From Himantopus leucocephalus (Eukaryota; Chordata; Aves; Charadriiformes; Recurvirostridae): 64,000 nucleotides of DNA. Shown piece after piece: positions 1 to 12,940 of the stretch. The notes beneath the pieces are model-generated. The model made no database searches and was not told the DNA's origin. It saw only the letters and a list, made by a program, of their open reading frames with translations. The position numbers and the translations under genes were made by a program. Position 1 is the stretch's first letter; every line of letters starts with the position of its first letter. The stretch is taken from NCBI GenBank assembly GCA_003993805.1, contig RSEF01000006.1, positions 29,075,918-29,139,917 of the forward strand, read 5' to 3'.

Positions 1-3000
1 GACAGACTGTATCACCAGTTACAAACCGGGGAGAGTAAAATACCTTCAGCAGTTTCACTGGGCCATTATATCCTTCTTCACTTCTGAACTATCACGTAGT
101 TTTGTGTGCTATTAGGGGAGCTGCCATCTGCTATGTTAGAAACGCTTATACCTCAAGATATATATAAATGTACATTTAAACAGTGAGGCCACACCTCAAT
201 AAGCCATTTACTTAACCCTATGAGCTTATAAAATGACATGTTTCAAAACGGTCAAATAAGAGGATCCAAAAGCAGTCTGGTACTGAAGAGTTTTGGCAGT
301 TCGAGTATTTTGAGGGTTGGGGATGGGGGAGTGGAAGAGGTTTTCAAATTCCAACAATTCAGAGAGCTATGTATTGAGGAAATAGCAAAAAAAAAGAAAT
401 ACTTAGAGACTATATATATTAGCAGGTCAAAATGGACCACTGCAGTGAAGAACTGGTAACAAGGTCCCAGCATCTCCACTATAGGCATTTAAGGGCTAAG
501 TTCTAAGTCTAGACTAGCTCTAGTCTGGTCATGCAGGTTAGGCACCATTGCCAGTTCAATTATGTAAGTTGTGCTCCAAGAGCATACCTATTAATTTAAC
601 TTCATCAAAAAGGAAGACCAATCACAGCCTTCAAGCAGCTTTAGGATGTGAACAATATGTGGGGACAGTCCCACAATTAGCTTCAAAAACTTTCTCCTTA
701 TCCAAAGCAAAAGGCTAACATAGAAGTACCTCTAGGTCCCTCACTTTACACAATGGTGAGAGAAGACAATAGTTAATGTAGAAAATTTAAAAAAAAAAAA
801 CACCACACCAAAAAAACCACCCCAAAACAACACAAGGGCTCTCAGAGTTCCACAGCTAAAAACCCTTTCAAGATATACATTAAGTCACCAGGAAAAGCAG
901 AAGTATATAGAAGCGTACTTAAGCAATGAGATTGTTTCCATGGGCTCCAACATATTATATTCATTACAGATTTGCCAGCTTGATGCTCTAAAACTAACAA
1001 GGCTTTGACAAAGAGCTGACACAGACTTATCAGAAGTCAGCTGCTTTCTGCAGGGTTTTGGTGCCACAGCAGTGAGTGTAAGCCTGGGCTTATCAGGATA
1101 ACAAGAAACAAATATCTGCATCACAGCCTTCAGCAGGCCCTTTCCAGGGGCAGGACGAGGGAGCAAAGGAGGAGGAGATGGAGAAAGAGATAAAAAGGCT
1201 CTCCAAGGAGGCTAACCTGTAAGGGCCTTAACTGAACCACAGAGGAGGTTACAGCCCCACAGCAAGGACATCCGAGCAATGGGGATGGAACAATTTCTTG
1301 CATCTCCTGCTGGAGTTACCAAGGAGGAGAAACTGGCTGGTCTGATAAGAAATCAGCCATGGCAACGTCCATGCCAGGCTTTGGATGCTCTTACTGCTTT
1401 CCAGAAGCAGGGAGGTGCTCCCTGCTTCTTCACCAGTGCACCTGGCTGCAGCTCACTGGTAACATCCGGCTGATCTTTTAATATGAACAGGGTAAGAAAC
1501 CTTACCAAAGAAAATTATTATCTGCCCAGCAATCACTTCAAGTTTAACCTGAACAGCTATTTAAATCTATTCTCCCTGACTTGGGAGAGGTCAGCAAACA
1601 AACCTCCCCCTTGGCCTTCCAGGCCCCTCGGCTGTGCGAGGCCGTGGCAAAGGAAGCAAGACCCTGCTCCCTTCTCCTCCTGGCCGCCCATGAAAACAAA
1701 ACTTGCAAGGAGGACTACGAGTTTCCTCCCACACGCCCTGGAGACAAGATCAGCCTTCAATTATTGCAGGCACAGATATATTTTTTTAGCACTGCCATCA
1801 CTTTGTGGTGTCTTCAGCGTGAAGGCAAAAGAGCAGGTAGTGCTCAGAGTCCCTGTGCTGTTTGTCACTGCACAAACATGTACGTCCCTTGCTGGTCAGG
1901 AAGGACAGGCTGCCACCCCACTCGTGCTCCACTGTCCCACCTCCTGCCAGAGGGACCGTGTCCTCCCCGCCAGCACGGCCGCACAGGGCTCTCGCAGCAC
2001 CTCACGGCCGGGAGCCTGGTCCCTTCTCCTCTGCCCAAGACCCAGCCCTGCCTGCCTGCTTCCAGCACTCACGTATCTGCTCTCTGTAGCATCGACCACA
2101 CTTGCCCTTCCATCCACTTTCATCTTTTCTTCTAGAAGAATGCACTTGTCTTCCTCACAAATCTGATCTTCACGTAAGGAAAATCAACGCTATTTGAAAC
2201 CAGGACAGTGTATTAGCAGGCCAAAACTCAGAGTGGGGCAAGCATACAGCAAGATGCAACTCATACACAGCTGTAGTTTGCATACACAAGTGCAGAGACA
2301 TTGGCTCACCTTAAAAATGAGCCCAACCCACAATTAGTGGCTGATCTAATAAAAGAAAAAAAAAAAAAAATCACTTTTCTAAAGCAAAGCTTCACTTACT
2401 GAATTACCCTGCTGTGACTATGCAAGCAGTTTGGCTGTTGTAATGGTTCATTTTTTATTAATGATACAAAAGGGGACCTATTCTGAAGGCTCTGAAATCC
2501 TTCATTCTTCTGAAGTCTTTCTCATGCATTATTTACATCCAAGAATTCTCCCTTGAACCAAGACACATTTCATTTCCCTTTTGCTTTAATTCAAAACTTC
2601 TTTAACTACAGCTGCAAGACAAAATATAAATACAACATTAAAAAGTACAATTTTGAGTGAAATATTGACCAACTGACAGTGGAATAATTGACAATTTTTA
2701 ATTTACGCTCTCTTCCTCTTACGCTGCTTTTTGAATTAGATGTTTCACTTCCAAATCCACTTAAGATACAAAGTCTACTGAACTGAGACGTTATAATCAT
2801 ATTTGCTGATTGCTTTAGCAATTGTCTCCTGCAATCTTCTAAACCAGTCATTAGACTCCCACTGACTGTGTCCAGGATAGAAAAAGATAACATGAAGATC
2901 CAACAATTATTTTTTCAGTCCAGCTATACACACATCCCACATTCACACATATTTAGGTCTGAACACACCGTAGGCTGCTATTGCTATGCAAGGCAAAAAG

Positions 3001-4474
3001 ATGATGACCTGAAGGAGCTAAGGCTGGTCTTTTTTAGCTCTTTACACCAGCATGAGCCAGAGATCCCCAACATCCGTAAGAGGAAAATAGAAAATATACC
3101 CCCCAGGAACTGCAGGTTTAATCGTTGTTCTCACCCCCCCAGCTCCTTCTCAAACCCTGCAGAACAGCTCAGCGTTGGCAGCTGTGTTGCAGAAGGGGTA
3201 CCATGTCCTCAGGGGTGCACCTCCTCTGGGAAAGCAATAGACCAGAATTCACCTCCTCTATCTCTATTAGGAAAATGAGGTTGATAAAGATTGCTTCTGA
3301 TTGATGCCTTGCAACTACACACAGCAAATATAAGGGCTAAGTTAGCCATAATTTAGTTTACCTTCAGAGCTGTAGTGCCAAAAGGTTTGGGTATTGGGTT
3401 TTTTTGTGGGTTTATGCGTTATGGGTTTTTTTGTTGTGGTGGCGGTGGGTTTTGTGTTATTTTTAAATTATTTTTATTAAAGGGACTTAGTTCATACACA
3501 GCTCTACAAAGAAATTCCAGGATTTGCTGAAATACAGCAACAAAATGGACTGACATTACTGACTGTTTTCCCACTGGATGGACAGGTTAATAGACCAATA
3601 ACTGGACAACTGGATTAGACAGAAAACCTGGCTTGGAAGGGTGAGGAATATCCTTTGAGATTTCTTACCATCTTATCTCAATTTTGCAGTCTTCCTTAGT
3701 TAAAACCAGCAAATACCGGTAACTCTCAGAGCCTTGTTTCTCTTCCCTCCTACGTGACCCCTATTACCTAGTTTAATAGGACAGTGTTCTAGTTGTTTCT
3801 AAGTTGTGATAGAAAACAACTTCTTAGGTCATTTAGATTGTAGCATGTATCAGCATGATAGTTAAATCTTAATTAGATCTTATTCCTGTTGATTTACTGG
3901 CTTGTTAACATCTGACCTTCATTTCCCACCTGCCTTGGGAGGTTGAAGCAAGCTTTTTACATATTAGAGCTACAGCCTAGTCAAAGTTATGCCTTACCAT
4001 ATTTAATTATTTTTCCCCCCAATGTAAGGCAGTACAACACAACCCAAAAGGGAGCTGCACTAACACAAGCAACATTGGCCATATTTCCCGCAAGATGAGT
4101 AACTGTCCAGGGGTTCACACCCCTCTCCCTGGAGAAAATGCAGCACCCCTAGGTCGCCTCTAAAGCCGAATGACAAAGAAAGGACAGATCTAGAAGCATA
4201 AGGAAAAGCGTGCTAGTAGTAAGGACTACTAATAACAAGGAGTACTGAACATTGAAATAAACTACTGGGACAGAGGAAATTAAATATCCATCACAGATGA
4301 CTTTTAACAATAAATAATGCAAACAGTGGCTAGGAAGGTGCATGCAATTGCTGCTGTTGGTGACAGACTGACAAACGCTTGATATTACTCCCAGATGGTT
4401 TGTGGGCGGTGGGTAGGTGTTTCCCCTCACTCTAGACAAAAAAAACAAAACTCTCTCTTGCTCTCTGGGAGGAG
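1..4474. other. non-coding stretch, no gene recognised
   Basis: Unique-looking AT-rich DNA. It holds an A-rich tract with scattered C at about 786-832, a 15-base A run at 2356-2370, and a G/T-rich patch at about 3390-3460. A slightly GC-richer patch at 1300-2160 has few stop codons in several frames, giving plus-strand frames of 227 codons (1483-2166) and 184 codons (1581-2135) that overlap each other. Neither resembles a known protein, and overlapping openness in several frames points to base composition rather than coding. Two possible minus-strand exons, at 2310-2345 and near 2073-2166, are discussed under findings. No other repeat is recognised by eye. Confidence 0.6.
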
Positions 4475-5520
4475 ATACAGAATCACAGAATGGCAGGGGT
4501 TAGAAGGGACCTCTAGAGATCATCTAGTCCAACCCCCCTGCCAAAACAGGTTCACCTAGAGCGGGTTGCACAGGAACACATCCAGCCGGGTTTTGAATAT
4601 CTCCAGAGGAGACTCCACAGCCTCTCTGGGCAGCCTGATCCACTGTTCTGCCACCCTCAAAGTAAAGAAGTATTTCCTGCTGTTCAGATAGAACTTCCTG
4701 TGTTCCAACTTGTGCCCATTGCCCCTTGTCCTGTCGCTGGGCACCACTGAAAAGAGTCCAGCCCCATCCTCTTGACACCCACCCTCTAGATATTTGTAAG
4801 CATTGATAAGATCCCTTTCTCAGTATTCTTTTCTCCATGTTAAACAGACCCATGTTCTCTTAGCCTTTCCTCATAAGAGAGATGCTCCAGTCCCCTGATC
4901 ACGTTTGTAGCCATACGCTGGACTCTCTCCAGCGGCTGCTTGTCTTTCTTGAACTGGGGGGCCCAGAACTGGAGACAGTACCCCAGCTGTGGCCTCACTA
5001 GGGCAGAGTGGAGGGGGAGGATAACCTCCCTTGACCTGCTGCCTACACTCTTTTTAATGCACCCCAGGAGACCATTGGCTTTCTTGGCCACAAGGGCACA
5101 TTGCTGGCTCATGATCAAGTTGTTATCCACCAGGACTCCCAGGTCCTTCTCCACAAAGCTGCTTTCCAGCAGGTCAGCCCCTAACCTGTACTAATACATG
5201 GGGTTATTCATTCCTAGGTGCAGGACCCAACACTTGCCCTTGCTGAACCTCTCTGCCCAACTCTCTACCCTGTCCAGGTCTCGCTGAATGGTGGTGCAGC
5301 TTTCTGATGTGTCAGCCACTCCTCCCAGTTTTGTGACATCAGCAAACTTGCTGAAGGTACACTCTGTCCCCTCATCCAGGTCATTGATGACTATTGAACA
5401 AGACTGGACCCAGTATTGACCCTTGGGAAACACCACTAGCTACAGGTGTCCAACTAGACTCTGCACCACTAATCACAACCCTCTGAGCCCTGCCATTCCG
5501 CCAGTTCTCAATCCACCACT
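4475..5520 (-). mobile_element. CR1 LINE, 5'-truncated, about 1.05 kb
   Basis: This is the longest non-LTR retrotransposon copy in the window, lying on the minus strand. Its 3' end is at 4475, where the plus strand shows the reverse complement of the CR1 tail (CAGAATCACAGAATGG, then a GGTTAGAAGGGACC-like block). Going right, it covers the 3' untranslated region and then the C-terminal half of the ORF2 reverse transcriptase, and it stops near 5520, inside the polymerase domain. Full-length CR1 is about 4.5 kb, so the 5' three quarters are missing, as is usual for target-primed insertions that abort early. Several disabling changes show that the copy is dead. The exact right border is uncertain by about 20 bp. 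Confidence 0.95.
4556..5436 (-). pseudogene. broken CR1 reverse transcriptase (C-terminal half)
   Basis: Minus-strand translation from 5436 downwards gives the polymerase palm region, with FNIFINDLDEG-like and KGKC-like blocks. The block that carries the catalytic aspartate pair in CR1 reads FADV here, with codon GTC at 5335-5337 in place of an aspartate codon. A TAG stop lies at 5191-5193, and the same frame then continues from 5154 to about 4840 with the VLVDNNL and [10 protein letters not shown] blocks. Two frame changes follow: 4853-4750 is read in a second frame and 4747-4556 in a third, which contains the [10 protein letters not shown] block of the C-terminus. A few codons are also missing next to the KGKC block (about 5245-5262). 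The gene cannot make active enzyme. Confidence 0.9.
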
Positions 5521-8500
5521 CAATCTCAATACGCAAGGGTCATTTTTACAGCTACACAACATAGCAGGGGACAAGGCAGGAGAGCCCTGCTCTGCAGATA
5601 AAACCACCTTGGAGGACAGATCCAGGGATGCGGGGCACTCCCACGGCTCCACAAGCAAGACTCCAAACAGACCTGTTTTTCCCTTGTTCCTTCCCCTCAA
5701 AAGGCTGGCCTAACCCACCTCCAGCAGTCTGGCTCACACCCACTCTTGGTCAGAGTTTAGCAGCGCTATGGGCTGTGGTAGTAATTAACTAGAAGGGCAG
5801 AAGGAAATAATAAACAGGTATCAAAACACACTAAAAAAATTGTCTCCATTGCTTACCAGTAAAATAGCTTCTCTGTCAGGGCAAGAGGTAATTGTTCTTC
5901 TACATGCCAAAGTCAGCATCAGCAGCCATTTTTTACATTTGTTTAGCATCAACCAGTCTTGGAAATTAACATTGTGCACTGCTTTTTAGTTACAGAGAAA
6001 AAGGTGACCGTCGTTTCACTCCCAGCACCAGGCACTGGCAACGGGCAAAATTCAGCTCGCAGCATAGTCTGGGATGTTCTTGGCATTAAGATCACTGTGG
6101 GCTTTTTCCCCCATGGTTTAGGCTTTGCGACATAATTGCCAGCTACCACACAGACTGCTTGGTAGCCTATGGAATAACCTAGGCAACAGAGCAGTAGGGC
6201 CCCTCTGTTTGATTTTTTTTTTTTGTAATAAAAGTAAGAAAAAAATAATTACCACAGTGTGACCATTGCCATTTATGCAGTGGGGTGTGGAGGAGGAGGA
6301 GAGAATGTCCCACTACTGAGAATAGCTTTTAAGTATATCCCATGCATTCATTAGCTTTGTTTACCCAGGAAAATGGCCATGTAAGTTAGCGGTAGTGTAA
6401 TTGGATGGTTAAGACGAATACGTTCTCTAGTTCAAAAACACAAAAAAAAAAGAAGGGGGAAAATAATGGTTCACACTGAGAGGTTATTTATTTTTCCAGA
6501 AAAGCAGAAAACCTGACAAGAAGAGGTTATTTTCATTTTTCTGACTATTTACTATTTATTTGTAAGCTTTTACTTTTCTTAAGCACAGGCCAACCTTTAC
6601 CCAAACTGTGCCTAAAACAAGTCAATTTTATAGACATCAAAAAAGTTATCCTTATAAACAGAGCTTGATTTTAGGAAATAAGGAAGTCATATGTGCTAGT
6701 GTTTTCTCTATTTTTCTGACACCGACTTAAAGAATGTAATTTCCAGTTAACTTCCAGCTCGCTGGAAACCAGGTGACCATGGAGCCCTTGGCAAGGACAA
6801 CAGGCGATGCTCAGAAGTCAGGAGACTGAGCAGAGATGTTGCTACCGCTGTTGATGTCACTGGAAGAGGAGCTTCTACAGCTGCCAGTGACCCCTCTCTG
6901 CCCAGCACAACTCAATGCCAACTCTGCCAGGCCACCACCCCGGAGAGCTACGACACTGCTGACTGCATCGTGGGATTCTCCTTCCCACACACCACCATCC
7001 ATCCTGCATGCTGGCACCGCAGGCCACCCCGCAGTCATACCCAGTGGCTTTTTTAGACCTCCTGCCATGCTCGCTTAGGGTAATCTCACACAGCGAGTTA
7101 GCTACAAACCTAAAACAGGGGCCCTGGAATCTGCTTAGCTTTACTTATCTTTAGTTGTCCACAATTTGAAAGCATAAATTTGGTTCCTCTAGAAACAGAT
7201 CACGATCTATGCCTAATCTCAGCAGAGACTGTTCGAGCAGCCCATTAAAATTCTGCCAGCACGCGTTGGTCCTCCCTTGCAGTCCTTGCACCACTTCCAA
7301 GACAAGAAAAAGCAATTGTGTAAATAACAATTTACATTCAGCTGTCAAGTAAAAGGCAAATATATACCCCTTAGCGACCCCTCACCTCCAGCTCGCTCTC
7401 TCATTCTTTATACACAGCTAGTGATAATAAGCATACTGCAAACAGCTAAAAAACATGTTATTGGGTCTGCAGTCAGAGCAGATCCTTACCGTTCAGTTCA
7501 AGTAAGAGCAAAAAATTCAAAGGAATAGAATTTGAGGGGGCTTATTACAGCATTAACTCTCCAGGAAAAGACACCCAGTCACCACAGTTCAGGTTTTTCT
7601 ATTAAAATATCATTCAAATGCATCTCCAGGATCCCAAAGTATATGAAATTGGAAAATTTAATTCTACACTATTCAAATGTAGAAATTAGAAATGATTACT
7701 GGAACAGAGTAAATATCAACTCTAGAATACACAGGAACTTAAGCCTTTCTGGCCTCGCTAATTACAGACAAAAGCCTAAACATTAATAAGAAAAATATTT
7801 TAAAACTCAAGAACAAAATGTTGCCTGTTAGCAGAAATAGTACTACTACAGCTTATAATTATTGAACATTTCAGTATAAGAAGTCTGATAAAATGTAACC
7901 CTAAGTATGATCCAAGGCTTTTTTTTTTAAAAAAAAAAACCTCACAGCTTTGTTTAGTATCTTTCAAGATTTTTTTTTCTTACTGTACTTCAAATTTTAA
8001 TTTGTGAACAGTCAGTTCCTGAGCATGATAGAATTTCAGCTATCATTAAACTTATCAGGGCTCCAGGTACATGCTCAAGTAGGTGAGCTGTGACCTTACT
8101 GGGAAGCTCAAGACCTCTGTGTTACAGGATTTTTTGGCAAAGAGAAGCAGAATAAATTACTTTTAGGGTTTCTTGTGGGCAGCATTACTGGCTGTACGAG
8201 AATGCAGGATGGTTTTCAAAGATAGGACAGTTTTAAGAAAACAAACTCCTCTCAGTCTGGTTTCAGTCTCTCCAGCAAATCTCACAAACATCTGACCATG
8301 TTGGTCAGTATAACCTAAACCTCAGCACCGTCCTTTCTTTGGATTTTTTAAACGAAGCCACAGAATTTCAACTTTGTTTTAAAGCAAGTCAGCAACCTGC
8401 CAGCACAACAGGTCACTGACTTTTGAAAACCCTTTCTCCCTGAAATGAGGGAGAACATAAGAGATGACAGAAAGGTTTGCAGGGTCAAGCAGCTTCTAAG

Positions 8501-10048
8501 AAAAACACCAGATAAGATCAGACAGGAAGAGATTTGGCAGCTCTGCAATTTATAGCCATTAAAAAGCAAAATGTTATTTAGAACTTTTTTCATCAGAAGG
8601 AGAAGATTAGAAGGGGAAGTCATGACTTCTGCGCTAGTCACACAGATTGAGATAAAGGGTTAGCCAAAACTTTCAGTAGAAAATTTTAGTTGTGGCAAAG
8701 ATTCCCCTTCCCTTTCCCTGCCTCAAAACAAACAAGTTAAGCCATCGTATGGGAGAAGTTTCTGAAATACCTCCAAAAATTAGTTGAAATATTTCATTAG
8801 AGATGAGCAATAAGGTTTTTCTGGTAGAGATATACACTTCGCCTTGACTCTGATGCGGGATATACAAAAGCATGGTATCTTCTGTAATGCACCAGTGGCA
8901 CTATGATACGCCTTGCATTATTAAAACACTTTGACTTTCAAGTATTTTCAAAGAAACTTTGTTCTGTTAAAAAAAATTCTCCCTTTTCTGTTCTAAAAAT
9001 TCTAAGCAGCTCTTATGCTGACTAGATTCCTGATGTCCCACATGCCCAACACTTACAAATAAGTACATTTGTATGTTTTATATTTAGTCTATCTTGCTAA
9101 TTAAATAACTCTTTCTTGCATCTGAAGGCACAAAGCCAGAAATAGTCCTTTCTGTGCTTTGCAGCAGGGAGGCAGCATAATCCACTAAACCTAACCATGA
9201 TTTGAAGCAATGATCTGCTTAGACCCCAGACCAGACACTGAAAAACATCTTTCATTGTGTGTTTACACGGTCTACAAGTGCTGTATTTCCATATTTTGGT
9301 TATTTGGACAGCAACCAAAGACAGTACTTGGACTCCGCACTCCAGATATATCCTAGTCCCTGTGCAGGCATAGGGATAAGGACCATATTTGCCACTCAAC
9401 TTTCATTTAAAAAATAAGAGGCAATAGTCCTTGGCCAGCAGTAGGTAACGGCAGTGAGCTGGTTACAAAGAATAGTATTTTTCATGCTGCTTTGCAAAGG
9501 AACAGGCAGGAAGAGCATTGGCATTATCATACTGACATTAGAGGAACAAATAAGAAACAGGGAGCTGAAGGAATTAGTCTAAATGGGAAGTTTCTTGCAC
9601 GACCAGGAAGAGCCAGGACATTCTCTTCATGTTCAGTTCATGTTCTCAGATTGTTTCACTACCAGTATGATTTATTCAGACTAAAATTAAAAGTACATTT
9701 TTATTTCCACCAACAAAAAAGATGATTAATCTTGGGTGAACAGTTTCAACATCTATGGTAATTTTTACATCAAAGAATATATTTAGAATCAGAGCAGACA
9801 TTTTCCCCATCAAATAGGATGCTCTTGATTCAAGGAGGAATTAGTACTCGGAAAACCCTTATGTCATATTGCTGAGGAGGTTCAGACAGCCTCGAACTCT
9901 GGGCCACAAAGCTTGAGATGGGGGGAGTGCAGGAAACATGCAGGGGAGTGCAGTGGAACAATGTCCCACATTTTAAACAAGTTAAAGCTTTGAGAAATAC
10001 TCTGCTCACAAGGGAAAAAACACCCTTCTATTTTATCACGTTGATCAC

Positions 10049-11102
10049 TTTATTTTAACTGACCGTACTGTAAAAAGTGTTGTCTACTGACACTTGACAG
10101 AACAGAAGAGAGAATTTTATGAGTAAAGGAAAAAAGTCCGTAAATGGGTTCCGTATTCCTTTGCAGACAATATCTTTCTGTCACTCAGCAAGCCATTTTC
10201 CATTATCACTACCACAGTAATGTAGAGTCTTTTTTACTCCTCACAAAGAATATTCATCATTTATAGATAATCTCTCAGTTGTTTCTCTTCATCTCTTACT
10301 AACAAGATTCCCTCCAAATCTCCATTTATCTTGGGATTCATGAAATTTTCATGTCATTCTTTCTTGTCCAGAAAGACATCTGTTAACTTCCCTGCAAAGT
10401 GACAGAAACTGAGGAAAGTTCCTCCTGAAATGAGTTCCCCCCGTTCTTCAGCTCTGGCCTTTTAAACTGTGATGCTCTTTACCTGTGGTGTTTCATAGTA
10501 TCAACCACTTCGGTTAAAATATTTGTGTCCTAGGAAAAAATAATATTAAGCTAGAGGACCATTTTCTTCCTACTATGGGAATGCTCTCAAAAGACTTCCT
10601 ATTAAGACCCTTCTTGTGTTAACAGATCATTTTTAATTGCACTCTCCTTTTCCTGCCTTCCCTGAGGGCTCCCTTCCCTGAGGTTTCCCTCGCTTTTGGG
10701 ACAAAATTTAAAAGGTTTTCCTCAAAACACCTTCTTATCACAAAAACACTGTTCTTTTCCAGTATGGTGTCTTATTCCTAGTAGAGGATTGGAAGTCTGG
10801 ACTTATCGCCACCCCTGTTACTGACATCAAATGATACTTAAGTAGTGATGAACTAGAAAAATTTAAATGACTCTAGCCCAAATTTCCTAATACTATCCTC
10901 GGTACAGAAGTACAGTAAAAAAATGCCAGTCCATGGCAGGTGCCATTGGGAACTGAATCCTAACTTTGCCTTATGGCATCGAAAAGGTGCTTACATAGTG
11001 GTCATAGCAAAGCTCATTAGACAAGTCATCAAGTGAAGCATTAGGTGAAACAGTTACATTGAAGATTTGTCCTTCCTTTGATGTACTGATCTTGCCAAAG
11101 AA
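10049..11102 (-). other. candidate terminal exons of an unknown gene
   Basis: Three minus-strand pieces fit one model. Piece A, 11102-10995, is open for 36 codons (contains SKEGQIFNVTVSPNASLDDL) and ends at TAT|GTAAGC. Piece B, 10529-10483, follows the acceptor TTTTTTCCTAG, reads DTNILTEVVDTMKHH, and ends at ACAG|GTAAAG. Piece C starts at 10391 after CTGTCACTTTGCAG, reads a further 14 codons, and stops at TGA 10351-10349. An AATAAA lies on the same strand at 10054-10049. The codon phases agree across both joins (0, then 2). The acceptor of piece A is weak, and an in-frame stop lies just before it. No family is recognised, and the implied 65-residue tail could be chance. Confidence 0.22.
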
Positions 11103-12271
11103 CTTTTACATTTCAGCTTGTAAAAAAAAAACCACACACACTGTTTCACATTTCCCGGAGAACCCCTGCACAAAGAAGTTAAATTTTGCTGTCTTTCTGC
11201 AAACAAGGGAGGCTCTTAACCTTTTAGCGGTCCGTTGTAACAAATTAGAGTGCTTTGTTGAGTACCAGGCTCCAAGTAACAGGCAGCACATGCTTAAAGC
11301 AGACATAGCATTATACCTCCTGGTATACGATATACAGTCCCAGCAAACCTTGTTTGGGAAAATTTGAGAGCAGGAGTTTGCATTGCCACCATCCTCAGTT
11401 TAAGAACTCTTGATAGTCTTTCATGACCATCTGCCTTTTGAAACCATCTATATTTCTGGCCTTCAAAACACATTTATGCAGGATGTAATTATGTTGCTGA
11501 CACTGCCATCACAGTTATTTACATTCAGACCTTCTGCATTATTTCATTTGGCCTTCAAGTTCTTGTCCTGACTGAGGATAATTCACAGATCTCCTTCCTG
11601 AATGACAATACTTAATTCCAAGCCCATTCCTGTGCACATACAGTTAGGGAAATATTCTTCCCTATGTTCATTACTTTCCTTTCACTAACATAGAATTGTT
11701 TTACCATTTTCTTGTTCAGAAAGTGAGGATGGTGAAATCCTTCTGCAACAGTTTTAATTTTATCTCCTTTTTGTATCAAGTCTCAATTCTCTTTTTTCAT
11801 TCAGCCCCTTTTCCGTACTGTTATGAACATACAGCTTCCCCCATTGCACAAAATGATTTTTTTTTTTAAACCATCTTTCACAACATATCACACCAGTGAG
11901 AGCTCAGTTAATACAAAAACCTCTGACTGAAACTAACCTAAAGCTTTTTTTAGGAACTCAGCTATATACTACAGCATCCAGATAATTTTGCTTCACACAT
12001 TCATTGGCTTGTCTAAAATCTAAGACCTGTAACTTCTCCGTAGAAGAACACTTTAAAATCAACAGACATACATTTTGATAACACATAGCAGCTCTTTTCC
12101 ACTGGTTTGTTTCTAATGCTGCAATCAGTAGTTCAATAATTTTGCATTTTCTTTCTTTTAGAAATCTTGATCAAGCATCCCCAATACAGGCACTTGCCAC
12201 TCACCCTCTTTTTAGAACTTTACTAGTTCCCTTTTGGGAAGGGAGGGGTGGGCCTTCTTTTACCTTCCTTT

Positions 12272-12329
12272 TCCAGTAAAAGCAGCCTATTTTTTCCCAT
12301 TCCAGTAAGAACAGCCTGTTCTTTATCAA
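12272..12329. repeat. tandem duplication, 29-bp unit, two copies
   Basis: The block TCCAGTAAAAGCAGCCTATT at 12272 is repeated with a few changes as TCCAGTAAGAACAGCCTGTT at 12301. The spacing is 29 bp and the two copies abut. This is a simple local duplication, probably from replication slippage, and no function is implied. Confidence 0.85.
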
Positions 12330-12883
12330 ACTATAAAAGCCTGTGTGGGAGAGAAAAAATGGCAAAAATAAGGGGAAGACACGGTAAATTAAAAGCAGCT
12401 AAGGATGCATGCCATAGAAAACCAACACAGGTTTAAATGACCCCCTTAGACTTTGATGCTGAGTTTTAACAAGCTTTATGTAGAAATCTACTGTTTTGTT
12501 TAGGGTTTCTGATGGATTTTCTTGGGCTAGCTCTGTGTCTGATGCTTGACAGCCATTTGCACTGTTCCAGAAAGTTTTGGTGGGCTCCACGCTGTTGCCA
12601 GGGGGGTGGAAGATAAATATATCATGTCCTTGTAGCACTCATAACAAAGAAAGGGATTTTAAAGAGAATCAACCTGTAAGCCCTGGCAGGGTAAGCTTCC
12701 AGCTCAGCTCCAGCTGCTAGGCTGTAGCAGGAAGACTGAACACTGCTACTGTCACAGAGAAAGACCCTAATACCCTTAGACTCTTTATCAGCACACGTTT
12801 ACATCCAAATATGTTATCCCTGGTTGCATTTAGTTTCTTTTTCTCTCATTTCATATGCTTTTTTTCCAATGCTTGGCTAAGCT

Positions 12884-12940
12884 TGTAAAATGATATAAAG
12901 TATGTAAATGTAAAATGATGTAAAGTAAAATGTAAAGTGA
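12884..12940. repeat. degenerate short tandem array (TGTAAAATGATR-like)
   Basis: A run of imperfect 8-14 bp units built from TGTAAA, AATGAT and GTAAAG words, for example TTGTAAAATGATATAAAG followed by TGTAAAATGATGTAAAG. It has only about 57 bp and no constant period. It looks like an old, decayed minisatellite. Confidence 0.75.

Noticed and set aside
1483..2166. 227-codon plus-strand reading frame, the longest in the window
   Set aside because: A second frame on the same strand and two on the other strand are also open, the product is rich in Ser, Pro, Leu and Cys as expected from base composition, and no motif or signal is recognised.
3260..3310. AGGAAAATGAGGTTGATAAA, similar to the end of a mammalian MIR element
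   Set aside because: The similarity covers too few bases, and MIR copies are rare and worn in birds.
12399..12638. 79-codon minus-strand frame with balanced composition
   Set aside because: It could be a decayed processed gene copy, but there is no poly(A) tail, no motif and no splice signals.
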